From contig CP121691.1 of assembly GCA_038396585.1 (NCBI GenBank), positions 2,170,001 through 2,234,000 of the forward strand: a stretch of 64,000 nucleotides of DNA, given 5' to 3'. The DNA is from Vallitaleaceae bacterium 9-2. Lineage in GTDB: Bacteria > Bacillota > Clostridia > Lachnospirales > Vallitaleaceae. The first letter of the stretch is position 1. Each line of letters begins with the position of its first letter. This document shows, piece after piece, positions 27,318 through 36,979 of this stretch. A model generated the notes under the pieces. That model searched no databases. It worked only from the letters and a program-made list of their open reading frames with translations, and was not told the DNA's origin. A program made the translations under genes and the position numbers.

Positions 27318-28007
27318 AATTCTTCTTGATGAATAAATCGTATTCAATTCTTCCTTCATTTAACCTAAAATCCTCTGTTATAATATCATCTACACTGCTT
27401 TTTTCTTGAGTGTTAACATCATACTTAGATAACCTATAGCGGTCTCCAATATAATATATATATTGTCCATCAAAGGCAATATTATACACTGTATTAATAT
27501 CACCAATTGCCGTTATTTTAGACGTCATTCTATCAATCATACGAACAGCATCTGTATCAATAATATATATTGTATCCTTGTCCAAAAAGAATCCATCAAT
27601 CCCTCGCATAAATCCCCATTTTTTATTCTCTTCTTTGAGTATTCCACTTCTATTTCTCCCCAAATTTTTCTCAAAAATCACCGTTTCTTCAAACGTCTGC
27701 ATATTTACTTGCACAACAGCAAAAAACCTACGCTATTTACATTTCCTTCAAGTTCAACATAATAATCAATCTCAACGTCCGTACCTGAATATTCGATAAA
27801 TTCATTCTCATCTAATTTATCATTTAATCCATGCCCAAGAGAACCCAGTACTTTCATTTGTGACTCTGCTTCCTTAAAGGGATCTTCTGCCAACTCTTCT
27901 GCTACCTCTTTTTCAATACTTGAAACATCTATTGGTTCATTACTCGCACATGACACAAATAATACATTAAATAGGATTATCATTGATATTAACATTACTC
28001 TCTTCAT
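27316..28007 (-). pseudogene. Lipoprotein gene split by a single-base frameshift
   Basis: Two adjacent frames look like one gene. The first (27705-28007, 100 residues) has a lipobox signal peptide (ISMIILFNVLFVSCAS), then an acidic helix and a strand ELEGNVNSVGF, and stops a few codons later at LLLCK. The second (27316-27714, 132 residues, GTG start, no ribosome binding site) has beta-propeller-like repeats (TIYIIDTDAVRMIDRM, FDGQYIYYIGDRYRLSKYD). Adding one A to the A6 run at 27721-27726 (T6 on the coding strand) would join them as NSVGFFAVVQVNMQTF, about 231 residues. This is a homopolymer slip or a sequencing error. Function unknown; a surface lipoprotein with a sensor-like WD/DUF5050-type repeat is likely. 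Confidence 0.75.
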
Positions 28008-28345
28008 ATTATCCCCTTTCTTATATGCTTATCTCTCCATTTTTCTACGCATTAGTTCTCCTCTTACTTCAACATCAAAAGAAAGAAACTTAATCTATTG
28101 TTCTTTGATACGTACCATAAATGTATTTAAAAACTATTAATATTAATATGCATCCATTGTAACAAGCAGTATTATTTAATCAAGTCATTTTGCTTATTTG
28201 GTATACTTGATGTACTATTTGGTTATACACAAGCATTTAATCATAGATTTCTCTATATTATGTGCTATTGTACATGCCGTATCATTCCATCAGGAACCCC
28301 TGATGCATCTGTCTATTATCGTGTTATATTTTCGAATGTATCTGC
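28008..28345. other. Intergenic region without a recognised gene
   Basis: This AT-rich stretch separates the lipoprotein gene start from the aldo/keto reductase terminator. Translations on both strands show only short frames. It must hold the lipoprotein promoter, but no clear -35/-10 pair could be chosen. A weak inverted repeat, CAGGAACCCCTG (28291-28302), is the only structured element noticed. Confidence 0.5.
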
Positions 28346-28384
28346 AAAAAAAAGGAATCTAACACTAAAAAAGTATTAGATTCA
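28346..28384 (-). terminator. Rho-independent terminator after the aldo/keto reductase gene
   Basis: On the minus strand GAATCTAATAC and GTGTTAGATTC form an 11-bp hairpin with a T-rich loop, followed by C and eight T residues; it begins 16 bases past the stop codon. Confidence 0.85.
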
Positions 28385-28399
28385 CATTGTTTAATCATT

Positions 28400-29383
28400 T
28401 TATATCAATTTTGTTTTTACAAGTTCGTCAATAGCACCTACTGTTGTCTGATCCATCTCCCATTCTAAGGCTTTGATATTAGCCATAACCTCTTCTATAT
28501 TTGCTTGTGTGGCAATAACCGAGGTTACGTTCTTCTGTGCTACTAGATAGTTCAAGGCAATTTCTGCAAGCTTCTTGTTTTGTAAGCTTTCTATATTCTT
28601 AATTTCATCGAGAACGCTCAGATGACGAATTCTTTCATTCCCTCTAAGTTTTGGATTGGCATTACGAACATCATCCTTGCCAAAAATTGTATCTGCTGTT
28701 ATTTTACCTGTCAATAGACCTTGGAATAGAGGACTATAAGGTAAGAAAGCCAGACCTTCTTCTTCACAAAGAGGAAGAACCTCTTTCGCCGTTTGATACT
28801 CTAATGGTATATCGTGATACGATTTTGGATTATGTTCAAGCATATTAAATAGTCCTTGCATGGATACAATATCTACTATTTCATTCGCTTTCTTGTAACT
28901 CTCTACTGAAAAATTACTGAGCCCAATATAGCGGGCCTTCCCTGAAGCTTTAATATCTCTCATAGCTTCAATAGTTTCTTCCAATGGCACGCCCTCTGTC
29001 GAAGGCCAATGCACTTGATAAAGATCTACATACTCCACATTTAACCTTTTCAAAGATTCTTCAATCTCCATCATAATATTTGCTCTAGACACATCATTTC
29101 GGACCTCTTGACGTTCATTCCACGGCAACCCTACTTTTGAAGCAATAAAGATATCATTTCTGTGACCTTTAATTGCTTTTCCTAATACCTCTTCTGCATG
29201 ACCCAGACCGTAAACTGGTGCAACATCAAAAAAATTAACACCAGCATCAATTGCCGCTCTAATAGCTTTAATCTGTTCTTTGTCACCATGATCTGTCCAG
29301 CTTCCTTTTCCAGATGCTCCCCAACAACCAAATCCTAAAACACTAAAGTCATGATCAATTTTTTTTACTCGTTTATAGCGCAT
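28400..29383 (-). CDS. Aldo/keto reductase
   Basis: A 327-residue NAD(P)H-dependent aldo/keto reductase, normal length. The catalytic tetrad is visible: Asp in NFFDVAPVYG, Tyr in the same segment, Lys in FIASKVGLPW and His in LYQVHWPS. The C-terminal cofactor part has LAFLPYSPLFQGLLTG and the VIATQANIEEV loop. It probably reduces a sugar-derived or short-chain carbonyl. An operator motif shared with the adjacent LacI-type gene lies in its upstream region, so it is the likely target of that repressor. Confidence 0.88.
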   Translation of the reverse strand: MRYKRVKKIDHDFSVLGFGCWGASGKGSWTDHGDKEQIKAIRAAIDAGVNFFDVAPVYGLGHAEEVLGKAIKGHRNDIFIASKVGLPWNERQEVRNDVSRANIMMEIEESLKRLNVEYVDLYQVHWPSTEGVPLEETIEAMRDIKASGKARYIGLSNFSVESYKKANEIVDIVSMQGLFNMLEHNPKSYHDIPLEYQTAKEVLPLCEEEGLAFLPYSPLFQGLLTGKITADTIFGKDDVRNANPKLRGNERIRHLSVLDEIKNIESLQNKKLAEIALNYLVAQKNVTSVIATQANIEEVMANIKALEWEMDQTTVGAIDELVKTKLI

Positions 29384-29468
29384 AATTTCCTCCTACTTTA
29401 TTTTGATTAATTATTAAGTTAATTAGTCCACATTTGTTCAAAGACAGGTTTTATGTCCAGCAGATTTG

Positions 29469-29482
29469 TGTGACCGGTTTCA
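29469..29482. promoter_or_regulatory. LacI-family operator, downstream copy
   Basis: TGTGACCGGTTTCA is a near-palindrome centred on CCGG. It differs in one position from the copy upstream of the LacI-type gene. It lies 86 bases ahead of the aldo/keto reductase start and 20 bases past the repressor's stop codon, so the reductase is likely under this repressor. Confidence 0.65.
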
Positions 29483-29502
29483 TAAATGGCTGAGAAAAAA
29501 AC

Positions 29503-30537
29503 TTACATCTTTTTCTCTGAACCTCTATAGATAATCTCTGGTTCCATAACTATTCTTAATGGCTCCGTATTTACTGCATTTTCTGTCTCGTTCATTCTAG
29601 CATACAATAAATTCATTGCTTCAATTCCCATCTTGATATTATCTCTTTTTATAACTGTCAAGTTAATATGTAGTGTTGTTAATACGTCTATATCATCAAC
29701 TCCCACAATCGCTATATCTTCAGGTATTCTTAATCCTTTTTGAAAAATCCCCTGAAGTATCCCAAGTGTTGTGAGATTATTTGGTGAAAATATTGCCGTT
29801 GGCCTATTGTCTGAATCAATAATATCAATCATAATATTATAAGCCGTCTTTGTGGTAAAATCACCTGGGTAGATAAGTTCTTCTCGTACTTGAAGTCCAT
29901 GTGCTTGCATGGCTTCTGTGTAGCCTCTAAGCCTTTCACGTCCAATCATTAAGCTCAAATCACCTGCAATTGTTGCAATCTCAGTGTGTCCTGCTTCAAT
30001 CAAACATTTGGTTGATTCATAGGCGCCACGGTAATTATCGATAAAAACTCCATCCCAGTTTACATATGGCACATCTCTATCCAAAAGTATAACCGGCACA
30101 TTTAGCGCCTTTACCCCATCTATAAATTCTTGACTAGGTCTTTTTTTATACATTCCACCAGCAGCCGGTGTTAAGATGATGCCTTGAATTTCATAGCTCC
30201 TAAGCATAGCAAGCGCTTTCATTTCTTTTTCAGCGCTATTGTCTGTATCACAATAAAATATATTAAGATTATGTTCTTCTGCAATCTGGCTAATTCCTTT
30301 GAAAACTTCACCAAAAAAAGGATTGCTGACCTCAGGAATGACAACGCCAATTACGTTGTTTTTTCTATTCGAGAGGTTCCTTGCTGTTGCTGATGGGACA
30401 TAATTCATCTCTCTAATCTTCGTTGCTATCTTTGCAGCTACTTCTGCAGATACATAACCAGAGCCATTGATATATCTTGAAACTGTTGCTTTTGATACAT
30501 GACATGCATTTGCAATATCTTTTATTGTTGTTGCCAT
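29503..30537 (-). CDS. LacI-family transcriptional repressor
   Basis: A 344-residue LacI/GalR repressor. The N-terminal helix-turn-helix is TIKDIANACHVSKATVSRYI, and the hinge helix region is SATARNLSNRKNNVIGVVIP. The periplasmic-binding-like core includes PVILLDRDVPYVNWDGVF and GVDDIDVLTTL. The start has GGAGGG upstream. The TGTGACCGGTTACA operator just before its ribosome binding site indicates autoregulation. Effector probably a sugar; not identifiable. Confidence 0.9.
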   Translation of the reverse strand: MATTIKDIANACHVSKATVSRYINGSGYVSAEVAAKIATKIREMNYVPSATARNLSNRKNNVIGVVIPEVSNPFFGEVFKGISQIAEEHNLNIFYCDTDNSAEKEMKALAMLRSYEIQGIILTPAAGGMYKKRPSQEFIDGVKALNVPVILLDRDVPYVNWDGVFIDNYRGAYESTKCLIEAGHTEIATIAGDLSLMIGRERLRGYTEAMQAHGLQVREELIYPGDFTTKTAYNIMIDIIDSDNRPTAIFSPNNLTTLGILQGIFQKGLRIPEDIAIVGVDDIDVLTTLHINLTVIKRDNIKMGIEAMNLLYARMNETENAVNTEPLRIVMEPEIIYRGSEKKM

Positions 30538-30553
30538 ATAGCCCTCCTAGGTG

Positions 30554-30567
30554 TGTGACCGGTTACA
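30554..30567. promoter_or_regulatory. LacI-family operator, autoregulatory copy
   Basis: TGTGACCGGTTACA is a palindrome (one G/T exchange from perfect) with the central CG typical of LacI-family operators. It ends 17 bases before the repressor's start codon, in the leader next to the ribosome binding site. Confidence 0.7.
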
Positions 30568-30805
30568 TATGCAATATTATCATAAGAATTTACTAATGTC
30601 AATTTTTAATAAATGACTAAACTTCGTAGTCCCCTCTTATATTTCTATTACACCACATTTTTTGTTATGAAAAAAAAGCTATATTATGTGTTCAAATTCT
30701 TGAAATACCATAAAATCATAAAATTGAATATCTAAAAAGAAGATTTTAATAACTTATTCATGTATCATCTAGATTATAACGTCAATAAGAGGAGATAAAT
30801 AGTTT

Positions 30806-32821
30806 ATGAGAAAAAAATCTATATTACTTAAAAGTATTTTGTCACGGTTTATATTGTTAGTTGTCTCAATAGGTCTAATAAGTAGTATTGCATTATTTCA
30901 GTTTTATAATAAACAAAAAGACGTCTTAGATCAAAAAAAAGACATGATTATTGAAAATGCCAAACAACAGATTGATGCTCAAGTAAGTAATGTTGAAGCA
31001 GTAGCTATGACGCTTTCAACCTTAGATTTATTTAAAGAAGCCACAAGGGATAATGCTATCATCCTTCGTGAAATAAGAAATATCTTATTAACGTATGTAG
31101 AAAAAGATCAAGGATATATCAAATACGCCTTTTTTGTTGATCTTAACGGAAAGGTAGTTGCAGGTAGCGATACGCTTGTTGAAAGCTTAGACTTTGAAAA
31201 TGAACGCTTTTTTCTTGAAGCGATAAACGGTAAAATCCAATGGAGCGAAAGTCGTATAGGTCTTGAAGGAGTGGGATACGAACAAATTGTCGGCGTACCC
31301 GTTTACGATGATTTTGATATTATTGGCGTCTTATGTATGACGTTATCCTTAGACTATGTAGGTGATTTAGTAAAAGAGGTTCAACTAAGTGAATCTGGAG
31401 AGACTTTTTTACTTGGGCATGATGGTAGAATCTTAGCACATAAAAATATGGACCTGATCGGAAAATCAATATTAAGCTTTGATGACTTAGGTTTAACAGA
31501 GAAAGGAAAAGATATTCTTAAAGAAAAAGAAGGCGATTTTATATTAACTTTTAATGGTGAAAAGACTAAGAATTACTTTTGCCCTATAAATGACTGGATA
31601 TTCTTAACAAGGAGTCCACAAAGTGAATTAACGAAAGATATAAAACATATGATTTTTCTGATTGGCTTTACCTCTCTAGTAATTCTTATATTAGCATTAG
31701 TGATTGCTTATATTGATTCAAAGCACCAAATAAAGAGAATACGACAGTTACAAAACAAGTTAAAACAAGTTGCAAAAGGTAACTTAGATACTAAAACAAA
31801 TCAAGTTCAGCTTGCTTCCTCTAATGAACAATCGAAAGATGAACTGGTTCAAATGGAGTTAAGTTTATATCAGATGATTGATAGTATACGCAGCATTCTG
31901 TTAGGAATCAATGAATCCGCTAATAACCTTTACCGATCAGGAGAACATGTGGAAAGATCTGCTAGTGAGAATAATCAGGCTAGTCAGGACATAGCAAGCT
32001 CTATGGAAGAAATTAGCGAGTTAAACGAAGTTCAGACGCATCAAGCAGGAAGTGTGCATATTAATATGAAAAGTATGCGTCAGCAAATGATACAGGTCGT
32101 ATCTTCAATTGAAGAAATGAGCCATGTTATTGAAGGGGTAAATAAGGACACCATTATTGGGTTAAAAGTCATGGCAAATACTAAACAGCAGATGGAGCTT
32201 GTAGAAGATTCAAGCCAAACCACATCAAGTCAGTTAGATGGCTTAGCTTATAAATCCAAAGAAGTTCAAGACATTAATCAAGAAATTCATCATATTGCAG
32301 AACAAACTAACCTTTTAGCCTTAAATGCTGCGATTGAAGCTGCACGAGCCGAAATCCATGGTACAGGGTTTGCCGTTGTTGCAGATGAAGTTAGGAAGTT
32401 AGCTTTCATGGCTGAAGAAGCCGCGGGACGAACCAATCAAATTATGGAAGAATTGTCACAAGAGGTAAGTCTAGTTCAGTCGACTATGGACGTTGAACGG
32501 GAAAATGTTCAAAGCGGTATGACTTTTATAAGTGAATCAGTAAGTGCATATAATCGAATAGCAGAAGGTATTGAAAAATTCCATAATACCCTAAATGATA
32601 CAGAAATAGTGATTAAAAAAACACAACGAGCTAGTCAACACGCCTTGGAATTGAGCCAAAAAATGGAAGAAGCAGTTAATAAGAGCAAGGGTGAAACTCA
32701 ACAGATTGCTGCTGCAAGCCAGCAGCAGTGTGCTATAAGTGAAGAAATAGCACAACAAGCTGAAGTACTAATGGAATTAGGAAAGAATCTTGAAAAAAAT
32801 ATTCAAAAATTTAGGCTATAG
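30806..32821 (+). CDS. Methyl-accepting chemotaxis protein (Cache-type sensor)
   Basis: A 671-residue chemoreceptor. The first membrane helix is about 13-31 ([19 protein letters not shown]). An extracellular dCache-like domain runs to about 278, and the second helix is [24 protein letters not shown] region follows, then a cytoplasmic signalling domain with the hairpin tip [34 protein letters not shown]. The tip has AEIHGTG where AGExGRG is usual. It would control CheA and flagellar rotation in response to a small ligand. Ribosome binding site AGAGGAG upstream. Stands alone between a LacI unit and a remnant gene. Confidence 0.9.
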   Translation: MRKKSILLKSILSRFILLVVSIGLISSIALFQFYNKQKDVLDQKKDMIIENAKQQIDAQVSNVEAVAMTLSTLDLFKEATRDNAIILREIRNILLTYVEKDQGYIKYAFFVDLNGKVVAGSDTLVESLDFENERFFLEAINGKIQWSESRIGLEGVGYEQIVGVPVYDDFDIIGVLCMTLSLDYVGDLVKEVQLSESGETFLLGHDGRILAHKNMDLIGKSILSFDDLGLTEKGKDILKEKEGDFILTFNGEKTKNYFCPINDWIFLTRSPQSELTKDIKHMIFLIGFTSLVILILALVIAYIDSKHQIKRIRQLQNKLKQVAKGNLDTKTNQVQLASSNEQSKDELVQMELSLYQMIDSIRSILLGINESANNLYRSGEHVERSASENNQASQDIASSMEEISELNEVQTHQAGSVHINMKSMRQQMIQVVSSIEEMSHVIEGVNKDTIIGLKVMANTKQQMELVEDSSQTTSSQLDGLAYKSKEVQDINQEIHHIAEQTNLLALNAAIEAARAEIHGTGFAVVADEVRKLAFMAEEAAGRTNQIMEELSQEVSLVQSTMDVERENVQSGMTFISESVSAYNRIAEGIEKFHNTLNDTEIVIKKTQRASQHALELSQKMEEAVNKSKGETQQIAAASQQQCAISEEIAQQAEVLMELGKNLEKNIQKFRL

Positions 32822-32835
32822 CATCTGCTATAGCC
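32814..32835. terminator. Perfect hairpin at the chemoreceptor stop codon
   Basis: GGCTATAGC-ATCT-GCTATAGCC is a perfect 9-bp stem with a 4-base loop that contains the chemoreceptor's TAG stop. There is no T tract after it, so termination is probably weak or it only protects the mRNA end. Confidence 0.45.
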
Positions 32836-32842
32836 CCTAATC

Positions 32843-33087
32843 TTACATTATGTCTGTAAATATCTCATGAATATTACCATCCGGACCTGCAAATAATGCC
32901 ATTCTTTGATTCCACGGCATATCTTTAGGTTCACATATGCCCACAGCACCCTTCTCAAGGAGATTTACATAAGTTTTCTCCAAGTCTTCAATAGATTCGC
33001 ACGGAAATGCTAATTCAAAACTTTGACCACTAACTTTTAGCTAATTCAAACCGCTTATCTGTTTCGTTTATCTCCAACTTTAGCCAA
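32843..33087 (-). pseudogene. Broken VOC (glyoxalase/bleomycin-resistance fold) gene
   Basis: The minus strand encodes the C-terminal half of a VOC-superfamily protein. SGQSFELAFPCESIEDLEK is followed by AVGICEPKDMPWNQRMALF and the family end AGPDGNIHEIFTDIM, stop at 32843. Upstream of about 33028 the frame meets TAG. A second frame gives LKLEINETDKRFELAKS, which fits the preceding strand and helix of the same fold, so a frameshift or small deletion lies near 33030. No intact N-terminus is present before the ATPase gene at 33088. Confidence 0.75.
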
Positions 33088-33840
33088 CTAGTCTTCAAGT
33101 AGAATTTTTAGCATCTTTTCTGGATTATTCAAAAACTCTTTCGTCACCGCATAATGTTTTGTATCCTTATAATCTATAATCTGATATCCGTTCTCTATAT
33201 CAAAAATCTGCGCATTAGGATAAGACATAATGATTGGCGAATGCGTTGCTATTATAAACTGTGATTGTCTCTTAACAAGATCATTAATTCTCGAAATAAG
33301 TGCCATTTGTCTAGTAGGAGACAAAGCAGCTTCGGGTTCATCTAGAATATATAGCCCTTTTCCTCCAAATCTATTCATCATGAGCGATACAAAAGCTTCA
33401 CCGTGAGATTGTGCATGCAACGACTTCCCGCCATAGAATCGAATCAATTCACCATCGTCTTCATTTAATTCATCAATGTTACTCGCTAAGTTATACATAC
33501 TCTCTGCTCTAAGAAAATACCCATCATCAGGACTTGCTGCCCCCTTTGTAACTTTTATAAAATCAGACAAATCCGAATGCGTATCATTAGTAGAAAAGTT
33601 AAAACTTCTGCTTCCACCTTCTGGATTGAAACCACAAGATATTGCAATTGCTTCCAGCAAGGTTGACTTACCAGCACCATTCTCACCTACAATAAATGAA
33701 ACATTCGGATGTAATTCTAATTCCCCTAATCTTTGTATAGCAGGTAGCGTCATCGGAAATCTACCTCTACAAGTATATGCAGACGGAGATAATTCAACAG
33801 CCCTAATATATTGAAACATTCCACGTTCCAGAATTCCCAT
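33088..33840 (-). CDS. AAA (ABC-like) ATPase of the single-domain SMC/RecF-like type
   Basis: A 250-residue ATPase: Walker A FIVGENGAGKSTLLEAI, a Q-loop/signature-like SHGEAFVSLM, Walker B GLYILDEPEAAL and an H-switch IIATHSP. No transmembrane or transporter partner is near. This compact family (AAA_21-like) is common in Firmicutes, of uncertain role, sometimes linked to defence or DNA maintenance. Start taken at 33840; MFQYI at residue 8 is an alternative. Confidence 0.8.
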   Translation of the reverse strand: MGILERGMFQYIRAVELSPSAYTCRGRFPMTLPAIQRLGELELHPNVSFIVGENGAGKSTLLEAIAISCGFNPEGGSRSFNFSTNDTHSDLSDFIKVTKGAASPDDGYFLRAESMYNLASNIDELNEDDGELIRFYGGKSLHAQSHGEAFVSLMMNRFGGKGLYILDEPEAALSPTRQMALISRINDLVKRQSQFIIATHSPIIMSYPNAQIFDIENGYQIIDYKDTKHYAVTKEFLNNPEKMLKILLED

Positions 33841-33921
33841 AGTAAGCCCTCTCTATATATTCTATATTACTTGAATTAATGTTTGAAAATCAAATCCATG
33901 TATTTCTGATTTCTTTATCCA

Positions 33922-34470
33922 CTATAACTTATAGATGCAAAGATACATATTCTCACCAAGACTCTCAAACACATCATTTTTAAAACCACCTGCAAGAAAA
34001 ATCTGATCCAATTCTTGGGGACTCAACCGCATACTTTCGGCAGGACCTGATGGCGAGTTTTTCTTATGAAATTCTACAAGTGCCACTTTGCCGCCTTCTT
34101 TAAGAGAAGTCTTCAGGTCAGCAACAAATTTCATCGTATTTTCAATATGATGAAATACCGTAATGATAACAAAAAGATCAATGGTTCCAGCCTCCAAAGG
34201 TACTTGATCATGCTCAACCTTTTGAAGAATTACCTTACTTAGTCCAAACTCACGAACTTTTTTCTGGACAAGTTTTAGCATATCTTCATTCGCGTCGAGA
34301 GCATAGACCTTACTTTGAGTTTTTTTAGCCAAAGCCTTCGTGAATATACCCGTTCCTGCCCCATAGTCACAAACCACCTGCCCTTGTTTAAGATCTGCCA
34401 GTTCCATAATTCGTTCTATATTAATTTCATCTAGTCTGTCTTGATTTTCAAATCTGCTAGGATCTTTCAT
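33922..34470 (-). CDS. Class I SAM-dependent methyltransferase
   Basis: A 182-residue Rossmann-fold methyltransferase (Methyltransf_11/25 type). Motif I is VVCDYGAGTGIFTKAL, the acidic residue binding ribose is in VYALDANEDML, and motif IV is IDLFVIITVFHHIEN. Short for the family, with a minimal substrate domain. Small molecule substrate likely; target unknown. Confidence 0.82.
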   Translation of the reverse strand: MKDPSRFENQDRLDEINIERIMELADLKQGQVVCDYGAGTGIFTKALAKKTQSKVYALDANEDMLKLVQKKVREFGLSKVILQKVEHDQVPLEAGTIDLFVIITVFHHIENTMKFVADLKTSLKEGGKVALVEFHKKNSPSGPAESMRLSPQELDQIFLAGGFKNDVFESLGENMYLCIYKL

Positions 34471-34506
34471 CCAGTCCTCCTTTTTGTGTTTTTTTAAGTT
34501 TCTATA

Positions 34507-34932
34507 CTATAGGTGTGCTTCATAGCTATCTGTTGTTATGGATTGTGCCAAAACAACTCCACACCCCACTCCTATAATACCTCGGAATAATCCTTCTTGC
34601 ATTATTCTATAGATAATTCCAAATCCAGTGATGCTCGCTCCCACAACAAATGGAAGCAATAGCATTATGATAATACTTATAGAAAGTATAACGCCAAACC
34701 ACATGATATTAAGTCCATTGGTCAGTCCTTTAATTAGTCGCTCTAATTCCAAGAGAAGACCTATTATAACCGTTCCCATCACAAAAACCACTCGATATGC
34801 ATCATATGTTGGGCTTATTCCCCTGGCACCTTCAACAAAATCAGGATAAATCTTTGCTAAGGCTACTATAATGCATACAATAAGTATCCAAGAAATCAGA
34901 CGTATTTGCTTCCCTTTAATTAATTTTTTCAT
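34507..34932 (-). CDS. Small integral membrane protein of unknown function
   Basis: A 141-residue protein with about four hydrophobic helices: LISWILIVCIIVALAKIYP, VVFVMGTVIIGLLLELE, MWFGVILSISIIIMLLLPF and a glycine-rich last helix GLFRGIIGVGCGVVLAQ. No family recognised. Ribosome binding site GGGGAG. Orphan in an accessory region. Confidence 0.6.
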   Translation of the reverse strand: MKKLIKGKQIRLISWILIVCIIVALAKIYPDFVEGARGISPTYDAYRVVFVMGTVIIGLLLELERLIKGLTNGLNIMWFGVILSISIIIMLLLPFVVGASITGFGIIYRIMQEGLFRGIIGVGCGVVLAQSITTDSYEAHL

Positions 34933-34987
34933 TCAACTCTCCCCTCGTACTCCTAAAAAAAACTGCATAATATCAGGCGTATTCCAA

Positions 34988-35479
34988 TCAAATATATGCC
35001 TCAAGCACTTCAAATATCTCATTAGATACGTCTTCATATCTATAGCGAATAATATCTACTAACTTACTTTTATTGTTAAAATCAGGATTTTCAAGAAGAG
35101 TACGTTCAAATATTGAATACTGTGGCATATTTTGGCTATCTACCCACTTTTCGTTTTTCATCTTTTGCCAATAGTTTATCTGGATCTCTTTTGTCTGTGC
35201 CACAAGCCATATTTCAAACTCTGCTTTTTGGTGATTTAAAACAAGTGCCAACTTCAGTTTGCTTTTTTTTAGTAAATCATTTTGCAGATAAAAATACGTG
35301 ACATCAATATACCCATGCAAAACACTTGAAACTGTGTACGTCCCCTTATACTCCTTCAAAAACATTGTTCTTAAATTTTGAATAATGCTAACAAGATACT
35401 GATAGGTCATCTGAAACTCTCCATCCGTCAATACTTCTTTGTAACTACTCACTAACTGATTCATATTCTTATCCGCCAT
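34988..35479 (-). CDS. DUF7000-like hypothetical protein
   Basis: A 163-residue soluble protein. The order of motifs (LVSSYKEVLTDGEFQMTYQ, GYIDVTYFYLQNDLLKK, LALVLNHQKAEFEIWLVAQT, YWQKMK) resembles the DUF7000 family found in Firmicutes and Bacteroidetes. Function unknown. Single gene with its own spacing; family assignment is from memory. Confidence 0.65.
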   Translation of the reverse strand: MADKNMNQLVSSYKEVLTDGEFQMTYQYLVSIIQNLRTMFLKEYKGTYTVSSVLHGYIDVTYFYLQNDLLKKSKLKLALVLNHQKAEFEIWLVAQTKEIQINYWQKMKNEKWVDSQNMPQYSIFERTLLENPDFNNKSKLVDIIRYRYEDVSNEIFEVLEAYI

Positions 35480-35554
35480 AGTTTTTACTCCTTAACATGT
35501 ATGAGTGTACCATCTATCAAAACAAATCATCTTCTTTTTCATCTTGAATTAATC

Positions 35555-35760
35555 CTACCATAGATTCACAAGCGATTCAACGTTTTGAATATCCACAATA
35601 TCACTTTGAGACATCACTATAAATAACTCAGCAATTCCATTATCTGATTCTAAAATGTAGATTGCAGGTATAAAGTCAAGACTTTTATTCAAAACGTATA
35701 ACGAGTATTCGTGTTCAAAGTAATTGTGCCTTCATACATGACTGTATATATTACATCCAT
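35555..35760 (-). pseudogene. Small gene broken by a frameshift, function unknown
   Basis: A minus-strand frame starts MDVIYTVMYEGT at 35760 and stops soon after. A shifted frame continues naturally as NYFEHEYSLYVLNKSLDF, IPAIYILESDNGIAELF, IVMSQSDIVDIQNVESL, and ends at 35555. Joining them needs one extra base near 35725 and gives about 69 residues. The flanks of this 316-base gap (35480-35554 and 35761-35795) show nothing else. Confidence 0.55.
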
Positions 35761-35795
35761 ATAAACCTCTCCAATAACTATTTTAACTGAATATC

Positions 35796-36773
35796 TTACA
35801 TACCGCTTTTTTTAATATCAATGCGAATTAATTCGCCAAATGGTTCATCAAACCCAAATATGACCGTAATCTTTTCTGACATTTGATATACAAGCATTTT
35901 CTCTTTTTCAAAAATATAACTACTATCTGTATATTCAGAATAGTTTACATCACAATAAGTTTTAACCTCTTGATACGAATCCCCAACACTAATACCTGAA
36001 ATCAATTTAATATGTGGTGATGTGATTTGCAATTCAGATAATTGTTGAAATTCAAATGTAAATTTGCATATCAACGCATTTTCAAGAGATTCCCTGTTAC
36101 TTACTCCTGTAGCGTATCTTTTAACTTCGTGCTTATATCTTTCCTCATTAAAATAAAATACAACGCTATCGCCATAAAAATCTTCCAGTACAATATAATT
36201 ATTACCAAATAATAATTTCATCTCAGAAAATGTCATCCCAATGCTAATATCTTCAGAAACAGAAAAATGGTCAATAATAACCTCCGGAGTGTCATGATTT
36301 AATAAGTCCGAAGTAACAAATCCATACGGAGATATACCCAACACATCCTTAGATTGTAATTTAACATAAGCCCACCTTCCACTTTCAGTACTTACCTCAT
36401 ATAAAACCAATACACGACCTTCAATATTTTCTTCAATTATTTCTGCCCCCATATTAGGTGCTGAATATAAATTGCTTTTTTTAAGAAGCATAGCCTTACT
36501 TTCCAAAGGCTGTGCTTCACATATTGTATATTCAAACCCCTTAGCATAGCTCTCTTCTTCGCTGATATTAACTTCATTTTGCAATTTTTCTACAAGCAAT
36601 GTTGTGTTTTTCATATCGTCTTTAAGCTTTAAAAGCTCATTCTCTTTTTGCTTAATAGCTATTTTTAATGATTCCATTTCTTTTTTTGTCTCCTTTAATT
36701 GGATGTAATTATCATTTGTAGAACATCCCATTAACATACATATGGCAATTAAAATAATAATTATTTTTTTCAT
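35796..36773 (-). CDS. Lipoprotein with coiled coil and SH3-like region
   Basis: A 325-residue predicted lipoprotein: lipobox LIAICMLMGCS, a coiled coil at about 25-70 (KKEMESLKIAIKQKENELLK), an SH3b-like segment (LKKSNLYSAPNMGAEI to WAYVKLQ) and a C-terminal half with two repeats of the type SIGMTFSEMKLLFGNNY and SVGDSYQEVKTYCDVNY. Surface-exposed; function unknown. It has an AGGGG ribosome binding site. Confidence 0.7.
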   Translation of the reverse strand: MKKIIIILIAICMLMGCSTNDNYIQLKETKKEMESLKIAIKQKENELLKLKDDMKNTTLLVEKLQNEVNISEEESYAKGFEYTICEAQPLESKAMLLKKSNLYSAPNMGAEIIEENIEGRVLVLYEVSTESGRWAYVKLQSKDVLGISPYGFVTSDLLNHDTPEVIIDHFSVSEDISIGMTFSEMKLLFGNNYIVLEDFYGDSVVFYFNEERYKHEVKRYATGVSNRESLENALICKFTFEFQQLSELQITSPHIKLISGISVGDSYQEVKTYCDVNYSEYTDSSYIFEKEKMLVYQMSEKITVIFGFDEPFGELIRIDIKKSGM

Positions 36774-36925
36774 ATACCCCTCTCCAAAATCTCGCTTTAT
36801 TCTTTAAGCAAAGTTCCTTTTTTCTATTAGTAACTGCTCCGATAATCATGATAATCTAATTTATTCCGAAATAGAAATAAAACAAATATTGCTATACTCT
36901 CCTAATAGCCCTATTTAGGCTAATT

Positions 36926-36959
36926 AAAAAGGCTACCAAGATCCATTGACAGCCTTTTT
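36926..36959 (-). terminator. Rho-independent terminator after the DUF4190-like gene
   Basis: On the minus strand AAAAAGGCT and AGCCTTTTT pair around an 16-base loop that itself holds a CAA/TTG pair. It lies 20 bases after the stop codon at 36980. Confidence 0.8.
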
Positions 36960-36979
36960 CTTTATCTACGAGTACCTCG

